Shown here in pieces: positions 41,026 to 50,000 of a DNA stretch of 50,000 bases; the stretch's first letter is position 1, and the number at the start of each line of letters is the position of its first letter. A program made the translations under genes and the position numbers. The notes below the pieces were generated by a model. The model was not told the DNA's origin. It did not search any database and saw nothing but the letters and a program-made list of their open reading frames with translations. Source of the stretch: Symbiodinium natans (taxonomy: Eukaryota; Sar; Dinophyceae; Suessiales; Symbiodiniaceae); the NCBI GenBank assembly GCA_905221605.1, contig CAJNDS010001558.1, positions 300,001-350,000 on the forward strand. The letters run 5' to 3'.

Positions 41026-43565
41026 TCACGGATAGAGGGCCCTCTGTTCGCAGCCATTCGACGTGACTCGCAGGGTGTGGGTCAACTCTGCCGGGGAATT
41101 CACCTCCAGAACCCACTCGCCCTCCAAGACCCTTTGATGATTCTGCTCTGCTTCGTAAAGCTCGAAGTCCTTCAATGTCAGCGTGAGCGAGACCAAGGCG
41201 CTTTGGCTTTCCGCAAAGTTCACGCGCTCGAAGCCGACCAAGCGCTTGCGGAGCACATCTTCCGGGGGACGGAGAAAGAACAACACCGAAAGAGCCCCAG
41301 GCGTATCACGGAAGGCCGTTCGATCAAGGCGCAGCTTCAGCTGGCATTGGCTTATGTCCTCCCAGGTGTACTTGAAGCTGTCGTAGGACAAGCCAAAGCC
41401 GAAGGGGTAGACGACCCACTGATCCTCCACAAAGCGATACCCACGTCCAGGGTACTTCGCGGATGGCTGGGCCGGGAATCTGTAGTCATTCATGGGAAGG
41501 TGCTCCAAATACTCGTCACGGTAGAAGGTCTGTGGCAGTCGCCCACTGGGCGATCGCTCGCCCACCAGCAACTGTGCCAGGGCTGTTCCGCCCTCCTGCC
41601 CTGGGTAGCCCATCCACAGAATGCCGGCCAAGTTTGGCATGTCCTTCACATGTGCCAAGTCCAGCGGACCGCCGCTGATGAGGACCAGCACCACAGGAAG
41701 ACCCCAGGAGGCGGCGGTCTCCAGCAGGCTTTGCTGGCCTTTTGCCAGGCGGAGGTGCGGACGGTCGCAGCCCTCGCCTTCCAAGCAGCCCTCGGCGCAG
41801 AGCTTCGAGTACACCGGGCGCATGTCCGGATCTTGAACCTCGTCATCCTCCCCCGTGAGTCCACCCACCACAACTACCGCATCCACGTCCGGCTTTTCGA
41901 CCTGCGGGCTTGTGCCGCAAAGGCCCATCTCCTCCCCCGGGGTCACCACCTCCGCCACCTTCTTTAGGCCCTCAAGAGGCGACGTCACCTGCACCGGCCA
42001 GGCCTCGTAGTTCCCCAACAAGCGCTTTGTAGCATTGCGCAGGGGCCCAAGCAGTGCCAAGCGCAGACCCTTCTGCAATGGCAGCCTGCCGTCGTTCTTG
42101 AGCAGCACAGTGCTCTGCAGAGCTGCATCGAGAGCCATCTCTTTGTGCCCTGCTGAAACCTCGCTCCATGTTGGATTCCACCTGGGCTTCGGGTCGAACT
42201 CGCCCAGGCGAAAGCGTACACGCAAGGCATCCTTCACAGCAGTCGTGAGCAATGCATCCATGGCACCACCTGGTTCGGCATACCGCTTGAAGAAGCCTGG
42301 GCTGCAAGACACGTCCGTTCCCGCATCCAAGGCTGCCTCGATCGTGGCCGCGGGCGTTGACTTGTACTTCTGCAAGGCGTACATGTCGGAAATCGAGTCG
42401 CAGTCTGTGACCACCACACCTTGGAAGCCCCAGGTGTCCCGCAGCAACTTGCGCAGAAGGCTTTTGTCGCCACAGGACGGCACTCCATTCACCTGGTTGT
42501 AGGCGCACATCACCCCCATTGCCTCAGCCTTGGCACACGCCTCCCATGGCTTGGCATAGGACTCTGCAAAGTCCCTTGCCTTAGTAGCCCAGTAACCATG
42601 TTATAATGAGGGCACCCTTTTTTGGTTCGTTACTTTATAAGGGAACCCAAAACCAAAAACAAAAAGGTAAAGGGTACCACTGGGCTGCCATGTTGCTGTG
42701 ACGTGAGCATCCTCATTGTGACGGCTGAGGTTGGACTGCCCGGGCAAAAGATGTCGCATAGACGACGAAGTGTTCAGCTTTGTCGGTCCTCCTTCAAAAG
42801 AGTAAGCTGCGTAGTGCTTGCAGGATGCTGCTGCCTGCGGCCAGCCCCCATCTGCGCGGTGCTGAATGCCCTTGACATACTCCTCCGCAAAGGCCGCAGT
42901 GAGCTTGGGGCACTCGCCGGGCGTCTCTTGTCCCCGACCCCACCGGGGGTCGCGGAAGAGGTTCACATTGAACTGCAGCACCAAGCCGCCGTAGCGGCCC
43001 TTGTACCGGCCCCACGTCACGCCAATCTCCTGCATGAAGCGGGCCTCGCGGCCGACCGCCTGCCCCACCGCGCGGAAGAGGCTCCGGTTGAAGGAGGCGG
43101 CCATGGACACCACCTGCGGGAAGCTGGTGGCTTCTGGCTTCCCGTCCCGCAACAGTACGCCGTGCGCCGCTTCGCGGATGTAGTTGTAGGACTCCAAGCC
43201 GAGCCGTTCGATGGCTGGCACCCCGCCGAAGAGGTCGTTGCTAAGCTGCAGGATCTTTTCCTTGGTAGCCCAGTAATCATATTCTAAGAAGATATGATCA
43301 CCATTCTTATTTTTGGCTTGGTTACTTTATAAGGCAACCTAGAGCCAAAGAAAAACGGGTAGAGGGTACCACTGGGCTACCAAGTGTCCTCCGGCGTCAT
43401 CTCCTTCACCAGCAACTCCACACGCTCCTCTAAACCCCTCGTGGCATCGCACCAATCGAAATCCCCGCAGCTGGAGATCGAAGTCCTGATGTCGAAAAAC
43501 GTCTCTTTGCCACAGGCCAGTGCAAGCCACGGTGCAAGCCAAGTCAGCCACATAATGGAAGCCAT
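41026..43565 (-). CDS. Secreted glycoside hydrolase family 3, beta-xylosidase-like, three exons, complete
   Basis: Exons 43384-43565, 42692-43264 and 41026-42583 sum to 2313 bases, 770 residues and a stop, the usual size of plant-type beta-xylosidases. The start is chosen because MASIMWLTWLAPWLALACG is a signal peptide; the frame is open further upstream without it. The TIM barrel has FRDPRWGRGQETPGE and CKHYAAY in exon two, and GVMCAYNQVNGVPSC plus VVVTDCDSISDMY in exon three; Asp312 in TDCDS is the expected nucleophile. STVLLKNDGRLPL (about 408-421) opens the second domain, and a fibronectin-III-like domain ends near 765. The enzyme should remove terminal xylose, arabinose or glucose from plant or algal glycans outside the cell or in a lysosomal compartment; the exact sugar cannot be read. 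Both introns are introner-like and keep frame only with unusual boundaries. Confidence 0.95.
42584..42691 (-). mobile_element. GH3 intron 2: introner-like element, 108 bp
   Basis: In gene sense it begins ATGGCAGCCCAGTGGTACCC and ends GGTTACTGGGCTAC. The inverted ends are imperfect copies of CTTGGTAGCCCAGT. Protein continuity (GVT... to ARDFAESYAKPW of the GH3 fold) needs the join GCAAC|TAAGG. The nearest GC or GT donors with the AAG acceptor shift the frame. The dinucleotide AC is present at both edges, so the cut can slide by up to two bases, but no slide gives GT-AG. Confidence 0.85.
43265..43383 (-). mobile_element. GH3 intron 1: introner-like element, 119 bp
   Basis: In gene sense CTTGGTAGCCCAGT near the start and ACTGGGCTACCAAG at the end are perfect inverted repeats overlapping the exon edges. 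The join that keeps the GH3 frame is GGACAC|CAAGG, giving MTPEDTKEKILQLSNDL. Using TTG|gtagcc with CCAAG|gaaaag would shift frame. The interior shares CTTATAAAGTAAC and GTGGTACCCT with intron 2. Confidence 0.88.
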
Positions 43566-43849
43566 CTCGAAGTGAAAGGGGGGGGGGTTCTTATGGGTTC
43601 CTGTTGTCACCGTCTTTTCGTGTCTCTTCGCGGATAGTTTGAAGCCCTGTTTAGCTCTTGTAGCTTCTGTCCTGCTGCTTGCGAGATGCATGCTGATGCT
43701 TGGTCCCTGGCGAAGACAAAGGGAACTCCTGTCGCGTCTTGTGAGGCAGCCCCTGCTGGAATAACCTGAGCCCTTTATTCTTTGAATGCGGCTGATCCGG
43801 GGATACCTCTCCCAACGCCAAAAACCCCTAACCCTATACACGCGAAACC

Positions 43850-44400
43850 CCTAAACCCCGAAACCCCTACACCCCTAAACCGTAGCCCTAACCCCTATAA
43901 ACCCATAAACCCTGTCCCTAAACTCTAAACCCGAAACCCGAAACCCGAAACCCCTAAAACCCCTAAACCCCCCCAAATAAGGAAGCGGGCACTGCGGCCT
44001 TTTCTTTCTTGCCTTTGCTGTCTCCTGGAGCTGGGGAGCTGGGACTTTACAGGGTTTAGGGTTTAGGGTTTAGGGAACCAAAAGACCCCAATTGCGGGAA
44101 GCACAGAGACTCCCAAAGGTTTAGCGTTAGGGTTACAGGGTTTACAGGGTTGGGGTTCATGGCGTTCATGGGGTTCACAGGGTTTAGGGATATGGGGTTT
44201 GCAGGCTTTGTAGGAGTAAGAGGTTTTTGGGTTTCGGGTCCTTTCTTCTTCTCCTTTTTCGGCTTCTTCTCTGACTTCCCTTCCTTTATCTTTTGCTTCT
44301 TCGCAGAGTCCTGCAGATGTAGCTCTGGGAGTGCAGAGGGTTTAGGGTTAGGGTTAGGGCTGGTGCCCAACATCTTTTTTGGAGGTTACCTCTAGGAATC
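43850..44400 (-). CDS. Two candidate Lys-rich exons upstream of the GH3 gene
   Basis: A CTGCAG acceptor at about 44316 opens DSAKKQKIKEGKSEKKPKK; another, after GTAAAG at about 44049, opens PSSPAPGDSKGKKEKAAVPA. Joining with a donor at AA|gtcaga would keep phase 2. They are basic, low-complexity and lack a family signature. They may be the last exons of gene E. Degenerate heptamers surround them (43825-43975, 44050-44075). Confidence 0.3.
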
Positions 44401-44850
44401 CTACAGGGGGTACCATAGTAAGCTCCTACAAAAAGTCAGCGTCGAGTTCCTCAGGTCCTCCGGTAGGGTTTAACTTCTTCGGATAGGTGGAGGACCTATA
44501 AAGTTACAGTCATCAGGATTATGGTGCTTGTGGGTTTTTTTTCGGGCCGGGAAGGGGGGTGGGTGGGTGGGTGGGTACAAGCTGGTACTGACCACATCTG
44601 TGAAGCTCTCGACAGAAAGGCGGGGAATTGCGAATGCGAACTCGTCATCAGCTTGCCTGCAACGGCAGCCTACCGCTCGGCTAGTGAAGAGGACAACTTG
44701 TGCAGCATTTGTTGGCAAAATCTACACTAGGTGGAGAACAGACTGGTGCCCTCTCATGGCTTGCAAAGACTAGAAGCTGTGGCACACGACCCGAACACTG
44801 CATGCCCGCTCACGGAACCCTTTACATGAACTTCGCATAACCTCAACACT
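44400..44850. other. Unique stretch without a supported gene
   Basis: Open frames of 69-82 codons overlap on both strands. There is a GGGT microsatellite near 44555-44575. I could not support an exon. Confidence 0.4.
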
Positions 44851-44963
44851 GCCTTGTAGTTGCCCTAAACCCTATACGTTACACCCTAAACCCTAAACCC
44901 TAAACCCTGAACCCTAGACCCTAAACCCTAAAACCAAAACCCTAAACCCCTCCTCCGGCTCAC

Positions 44964-45761
44964 CCTGGTCGCTCGAGGGCTCCGAGCCATCCGACATGGC
45001 TTGGATCTTCTTGCGGCTGAACTCTGAAGGGATTTAGGGTTTAGGGTTTAGGGTTTAGGGTTTAGGGTTTAGGGCAACTACAAAGGTTTTTTGGGGGTAA
45101 CTTAAACGACAGAGAACCTACAAGTACCAAGAATGGTCATGAATAAGCTAGGCCCCCATGTACAATTGAGGTTTTGGGAATTGGGGTGCAGGGTCTGGGC
45201 TGTGTAGGGTCAGTCTCTGGCAGCGGGTCAGGGTTGCTGTAACCTCCTCAGGCTCTTGCCCGCAAAGGACCCTTAGCCCTCAGCCACTTAGGGAACCGTA
45301 ACCCTAAACCCAAAACCCAAAACCCTAAACCCTAAACCCTCAACCCTAAACCGCATAAGGCTACGGCTTCCTCCCCTGAGTGAAACGTTTGGCCTTGTGT
45401 TCTTGCTGCGACAAGGACAGCGCTGCGAAGGAGAATGTGGGAAAGGGTTCAGGGTTTAGGGTTTAGGGTTTAGGTTAGGGTGCAGGGTTTAGGGTTTAAG
45501 GTGTTTGGGTTTAGGTCTGTAGGCCTCGGAGCGTGAACATTGCGATGAAAAGGAGGACACCCCAGCCCCAGATGTTCTGTTCCTGCTCCCAGGCACAAGT
45601 CAATCCCAAACCCCCTTAAACCCAAAACCCTAAACCCTAAACCCTCTGAATCCTTAACCCAACCCAAACCAATCCTCAGAGCCCAAAAGGGACGAAGCTA
45701 CGGCCTTGCGGTCCAAGTGCTCCGGCCAGGACCGCTGAACGTTGCCCGCTGCCTTTCGTGT
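44964..45761 (-). CDS. Gene E: three chained exons, unknown protein
   Basis: Exons 45702-45761 (TRKAAGNVQRSWPEHLDRKA, donor GCC|gtagct), 45365-45422 (acceptor with pyrimidine tract TTCTCCTTCGCAG) and 44964-45023 (FSRKKIQAMSDGSEPSSDQ, acceptor CCCTTCAG, donor CAGG|gtgagc). The phases 0, 0-1, 1-1 fit, although the middle exon reads in more than one frame. Both introns start with TTTAGGG-type and end with CCCTAAA-type repeats in sense. Possible further exons lie upstream (47.0-47.4 kb) and downstream (44.0-44.3 kb). No family recognised. Confidence 0.4.
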
Positions 45762-45886
45762 CTCAAGGGGTTTAGGGTTTAGGGTTTAGGGGTTCCCCAC
45801 TGAATAGCCCGGCGAACTTGCCTTAATTCAGGGGGCCCCTACTGAAAAGGGTGCAACATTAAACTCTGCAGTGTGCAAGGCAGCGA

Positions 45887-46480
45887 TCAGCTTCTGAAAT
45901 CTCGCTTGGGTCGGGCTACCAGAGGTTCCGAATACCAGCACCTTGGATTAGCACCCCCCCAGGTTTCTGATTCAACTTCCCTAGCTTGTGCCGCCATTTG
46001 GGGAAGTTCACGGAAAGCTGGCGCGTGTGGAATGACGGAATTCCACACCCATTTACCGGACCTTAGAAACGCATGTCGAACGCCCCCGGGGTTTTCAGTG
46101 TCCAGTTGACCCCAAAAGCGCAAACCCGAACCCTGAATCCTTGCCAACCATAGGGCTGTAGGACTGTAGGGCTTTGGGTCGAGGAAGCACCCCGCATGGC
46201 CTCTTGCACTGGGAAGGTCGGCAAAGGGACCTCCAGTTGTCTGCCAAGACGCGCCGGGATCAGAGGTTTGGGACTGGGTTTTTAAGATTGAAGCGAAGAG
46301 ACTTTGTGTATGAGTTTGGGGTACCCCTTCGAAACCCCCCCCCCCAAGATACTGCTCTCCCCAAAATAGGCACTCCCCAAAAGGGTACGGGTAACCCGAA
46401 TTTTCAGAAACCCGCTTATGGCGTGTTAAGGTCCTCCTGCAAATCGGCAGAAGCGTCTTGAAACCAAACCCTAAATCCAT
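45887..46480 (-). CDS. Long open frame of uncertain status
   Basis: A 197-codon frame with ATG includes FRELPQMAAQAREVESETWGG and lies upstream of the gene E exons. Part of it may be exonic, but heptamer-derived phrases at its start, a shadow frame on the plus strand and no splice evidence keep it doubtful. Confidence 0.25.
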   Translation of the reverse strand: MDLGFGFKTLLPICRRTLTRHKRVSENSGYPYPFGECLFWGEQYLGGGGFEGVPQTHTQSLFASILKTQSQTSDPGASWQTTGGPFADLPSARGHAGCFLDPKPYSPTALWLARIQGSGLRFWGQLDTENPGGVRHAFLRSGKWVWNSVIPHAPAFRELPQMAAQAREVESETWGGANPRCWYSEPLVARPKRDFRS

Positions 46481-46919
46481 AAATCAGATTAGATCAAACA
46501 AATAATGGAAATTTATTTTATGGTGCATTACATTTTGATAAAGTATCAACAACAGCCCCCCCCCCCCCCCCTCCCTCACCCAAAACGCCTGAAAGCCCTG
46601 GCATCAGTGGCCTTCGCCGGCGGTGGCCTGAAGTCTGCTTCCTCCGCCACAGGGGGTTTTAGGTTCGCCCGCGACCCTAAGCAAAGAACGCCACAACTTG
46701 GGATGTTCCCCACTGTACTAAAAGTCCTTAAGACGGGGCCCTAATAGGGGGGACGATAATCCCTACAAAGGACTGTTTAGTATAACGGGGAACGTCCCCA
46801 GCCACAACTGTTGAGACATCCCTCCCCCGGGTGATGGCAGAATCGTTCAGGATTTCGGGCTTGGCAAGAAAAGTTACAATGCGAACAAGGCCTGCTAGTA
46901 CGGGGAGGGAGGGAGGAGA

Positions 46920-47031
46920 GAACCCTGAACCCTGAACCCTAAACCCTAAACCCTGAACCCTAAACCCTAAACCCTAAACCCTAAACCCTAAACCCTAAAC
47001 CCTAAACCCTAAACCCTAAACCCTAAACCCA
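46920..47031 (-). repeat. CCCTAAA array
   Basis: About 16 units, with CCCTGAA variants at the left. Confidence 0.96.
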
Positions 47032-47413
47032 AGAGAGAGAGGGCAGTTTAGGGCAGATGAGGGCATTTCAGGGCATGGGGCTCCGGCTTGGCCTAGGAAT
47101 TCATCAAACTGGGTTTAGGGTTTAGGGTTTAGGGTTTAGTCATTGCTTGCTTGAAGGGGACAGTTTGCAACTGCGGCTGCTCCGGGCCAAGGATTTCTCG
47201 TGCTCGGGTTGAGGGTTGGGCTTGGGGTTTGGGGTTTGGGGTTTGGGGTTTAGGGTTTAGGGTTTAGGGTTTAGGGTCTGGGGCTTGGGGCTTAGGGTTT
47301 AGGGTTCAGGATTCATGTAGGGCTAGAGTTTAGAGTCTTCAACGCCCATAAGAAGCACGAAGCCATAAAGCTGAATCCATCCTCTTCCGAGTAGAAGCCG
47401 AAAACCCTAAAGC

Positions 47414-47441
47414 CTGTCCTCGTCTGCCATGGCCACCCCGG
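47414..47441 (-). CDS. Candidate first exon with start codon
   Basis: After GTATAG an ATG in a good context (GCCATGG, A at 47430) begins MADED, then AG|gctttag, a GC donor, before a heptamer tract. An acceptor just upstream of the ATG would suit spliced-leader addition. A short exon-like stretch at about 47063-47091 (AKPEPHALKCPHLP, then TAA) could be the end of the same or another gene. Evidence is thin. Confidence 0.25.
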
Positions 47442-47705
47442 CTATACGCGGAGGTTTGGGGTTAGGGTTTTTAAGGGTTTAAGAGGGTTTAGGGTTTAGG
47501 GTTTAGGGTGTAGGGTTTAGGGTGTAGGATTTAGGGTTTAGGGTTTAAGGGGTTGCAGCCTAAGGTGAGTTTAGGGCTTAGGGTTTTGAGGGCTTATGAG
47601 GAGACAGGACTTCGTCCTGAATCCTGGCAACCTTGCGCCCCATGCACTACGAGAATCAACTCGAAAGGCCCGGTCTTCTCAGGGTGTGAGGTTTGGGGGT
47701 TGCTT

Positions 47706-47813
47706 GGAGGTTCATGGCACATATCAACCAATTACAACTATAGTTCTAACCCACTTGTAAGCTCCTCAAGTGCCCTAGTATGGCTATAATTGGGTTAAGT
47801 TAAAAAGTACAGT
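47706..47813. mobile_element. GGAGGTTCATGG-family element, copy 4, right end lost
   Basis: It begins GGAGGTTCATGGCAC and keeps CAAGTGCCCTAGTATGG from the interior, but the right terminus is missing: a TTTGGGG array follows directly. Confidence 0.8.
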
Positions 47814-47814
47814 T

Positions 47815-47857
47815 GGGGTTTGGGGTTTGGGGTTTGGGGTTTGGGGTTTGGGGTTTT
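47815..47857 (+). repeat. TTTGGGG array
   Basis: Six perfect TTTGGGG heptamers attached to the truncated end of the preceding element. Confidence 0.95.
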
Positions 47858-47879
47858 ATGGCTGAGATCGTGACGCCCC

Positions 47880-48420
47880 TAGGCTTCGTAGGGTTGGGCG
47901 TTCAGGACGTAGTGGCTTTGGGTTATAGCTTGCGGCTTTCGGTTGCTGCCTAGACCCTAGACCCAAACCCTAGAACACATCTTCCCTTGGTCCGGAGATG
48001 GAATGGGCGCGGGGACCCTCTCCTCATGAGCCATGACCGAGGGCCATCAGGCAAAGGACTTGGGATTGAAGGCATTAGGGCGTTGCCCCCAAACCCTAAC
48101 CCTAAACTCCTAAACCCTAAACCCTAAACCCTAAACCCTAAACCCCTAAAACCCATAAACCCAACTCCACCCTAACCCTAGAGCCCGAAAACCTATAAAG
48201 CCCCAGCCCCAGATCTAATTCAAGTAGAGGATTGGGGTGTGTTTACGGGCTTCGGGTTGCAAGGCTTTCTCATGCTTTCGCCATCAGAATCGCCATGAGT
48301 TTAGGGTTTAGGGTTTAGGCGCCGGGCTTCTTTAGCAAGGACTTGGTGGCTCCAGGAGCCCAGGGCCCGGGTCGGGGTCTTCGCAATCCCCGAGGCCTCC
48401 AATTTTAGGCCTAACGCCCT
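47880..48420. other. Short heptamer tracts and possible exons
   Basis: CCCTAAA units lie at 48090-48160. The islands 47990-48065 and 48315-48400 read on the minus strand (for example ASGIAKTPTRALGSWSHQVL with a TTGGAG acceptor) but also on the plus strand; I could not decide. Confidence 0.3.
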
Positions 48421-48516
48421 ACAATTGACGCCCGGGTTTTGCTTGGGGGGGGGGGCTGTTTTGCCAGGTCTTTTGGAGTTGTGGCCAGGGTTTCCCCCTT
48501 TTTTTCCGGGGGGTTG

Positions 48517-48543
48517 GGGGGGGGGGGGGGGTGGGGGGGGGGT

Positions 48544-48576
<33 letters not shown>

Positions 48577-48586
48577 GGGGGGGTGG

Positions 48587-48619
<33 letters not shown>

Positions 48620-48690
48620 GGGGGGGTTGGGGGCAGGGTGGGTGGGGGGGGTGTGGGGGGGGGGGGGGGGGGGGGGGGGTCGGGGGGGTG
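48517..48690 (+). repeat. G-rich tract with scattered T
   Basis: About 170 bases, over 90 percent G. Gly, Val-Gly and Pro frames across it are artefacts. Strong G-quadruplex potential; length may be an assembly estimate. Confidence 0.95.
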
Positions 48691-48744
48691 GTGGGCAATG
48701 GGGGGGTTGGTTCTGTCCAGTTTTTCCCAACATCAGGATTGGCA

Positions 48745-49180
48745 GGCTTACCCTAAAACCCTAAACCCTGTACCCCTAAACCCTAACCTCCCTAAGGCCT
48801 CAACCCTAAACCTAAACCCCTAACCCGACCCTAAACCCTAAAAACCCTAAAAACCCCTAAACCCTAAACCCTATAAACCTAAACCCATAAACCCTGAGCC
48901 TGCAACTATAAACCCAAACAAAACAGCGACTCGCGAGCTTGCAGAAGCTGGTTGAGGTTTTTGGGGTTTAGGGTCTGCAGGAATTTTCGGACCTAAGGGC
49001 TTGAGAAGCGAAGGGCTTTTGGGGGCTTAAGTGCCAGGGGTCTATAGGAAAGGCATCAGGGCTTTAGCCATGAAGCCCTAAAGCCCAACCTAAACCCTAA
49101 AACCCTAAACCCTAAGCCCTTGACCCTAAACCCTAAACCCTAAACCCTACACCCCAAGCCTCAACCCTAAACCCCCGTGC
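48745..49180. repeat. Degenerate CCCTAAA tracts with one tiny possible exon
   Basis: CCCTAAA-like units fill 48750-48925 and 49080-49180. Between them, AACAG|CGACTC... to GTTGAG|gttttt (48926-48955) reads RLASLQKLVE on the plus strand, with CCCTAAA to the left and TTTAGGG-type DNA to the right. It is only 30 bp. Confidence 0.35.
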
Positions 49181-49184
49181 AAGC

Positions 49185-49870
49185 CAAAGTCATGCACCCT
49201 CAATCCTCCAACCCAAGCCAAGCGTGTAACAGAAGTGTCATGCACCCTCAATCCTCAAACCAATCAGTGTAGCCGAAGCAGTGCAAGACCAAAGTGCCCT
49301 GCAGACCACTCCTGAGCTTTCTACAAAAACCGAAACGCTAGCACCGTCGCTAAAAAAATACTTTTTCAATCGACAACACTATGACGTTTTCAAGGAACCA
49401 CATAACGAATACCATTTTTTCTCCTGCCCAAAAGGATTCCCCAGAACAGACCTTGTCAACCCAACTGCGCCGTTTTTCCGGTAAAAACACCATTCTGCCC
49501 TGTCCTTCCCCACCCCCCCCCCCCCCCCCCCCCCCGGAAAAAAAACAACTAAGCCCCGTAAGCTCCGGACACGCTACTTTAACTTAAAAGATAAAAAACC
49601 ATTTTATCTGCAAACCCGTGAAAACCTGTTTACGCGCGACCGTGACATGTAACACCAAAACGTGCTTTTCGCCTGGGAAAAACCACTAAAAAAAGGCTTC
49701 CCACAACCGCAAACTCGACAAAACATTCGCTCCAAACGTTCGGACGGTGCGCGACATTGGCCCCTGCTATCGAAACAATGTCATGCAGAAATCGTGCTTT
49801 TACCTCGACAAAACTAACAAAACAACCCAAAAAACCAGCCTGCTACGGCGCGGGTCGTTTCGCGGGGCGT
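49185..49870. other. AT-richer unique stretch
   Basis: The composition differs from the rest: A-rich on this strand, with repeated phrases such as TCGACAAAAC and CGTGCTTTT (minus AAAAGCACG) and a C-run at 49511-49535. Open frames of about 67 codons on both strands have no motif. It may be part of a repeat family not otherwise seen here. Confidence 0.4.
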
Positions 49871-49924
49871 TGCCAAGTTTAGGGCTTAGGGGTTTAGGAT
49901 GTGGGCGTAAGGGTCCAGGGTTAA

Positions 49925-50000
49925 CCCTAAACCCTGAACCCTGAACCCTAAACCCTAAACCCTAAACCCTAAACCCTAAACCCTAAACCCTGAACCCTAA
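49925..50000 (-). repeat. CCCTAAA array running off the right edge
   Basis: At least ten units, some CCCTGAA. The mosaic evidently continues beyond the window. Confidence 0.95.

Noticed and set aside
41005-41967. A 320-codon plus-strand gene
   Set aside because: It is the antisense shadow of the GH3 third exon, whose catalytic motifs are clear on the minus strand.
48411-48823. Gly-rich and Pro-rich proteins of about 100 codons
   Set aside because: They arise from the G tract and have no normal protein sequence outside it.

Overview
The window looks like nuclear DNA of a dinoflagellate. The evidence is plant/alveolate-type TTTAGGG repeats, GC-rich third codon positions, many very short exons, some exon ends that only fit GC (perhaps GA) 5' splice sites, a secreted plant-type GH3 glycosidase, and introner-like introns with inverted-repeat ends. 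I did not find a full dinoflagellate spliced-leader sequence, so the assignment is an inference.

Layout. Bases 1-3842 (minus) hold an uninterrupted non-LTR retrotransposon ORF (endonuclease, reverse transcriptase, four Cys/His fingers) that runs off the left edge. From 4.5 kb to the right end the DNA is a mosaic of dozens of interstitial TTTAGGG or CCCTAAA arrays, in both orientations, separated by 60-1500 bp of non-repeat sequence. Many of these islands are small exon-like stretches with splice sites. Chaining them by phase gives provisional genes: A (+, 7.8-14.6 kb, membrane-anchor C-terminus), B (+, 18.9-26.3 kb, ten phase-compatible exons, one membrane helix), C (-, 31.9-27.8 kb), D (-, 40.0-33.1 kb, fourteen exons, zinc-binding motif near the C-terminus) and E (-, about 45.8-44.9 kb or longer). 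None of A-E is a family I recognise. The only confident cellular gene is the complete three-exon GH3 beta-xylosidase-like gene at 41.0-43.6 kb (-), 770 codons.

Main observation. In 16 of 21 introns that I chained by hand, the sense strand of the intron begins with TTTAGGG repeats and ends with CCCTAAA repeats. The two ends are therefore complementary and could pair in the pre-mRNA, bringing the splice sites together. No intron had the opposite order. The two GH3 introns use a different inverted repeat (CTTGGTAGCCCAGT) for the same geometry, and the reading frame is only kept with non-canonical boundaries. Several short dispersed inverted-repeat families and a recent 1001-bp foldback element (154-bp ends, one mismatch) complete the picture.

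All exon models are hand readings without transcripts. Splice sites, phases and strand are inference except where stated.
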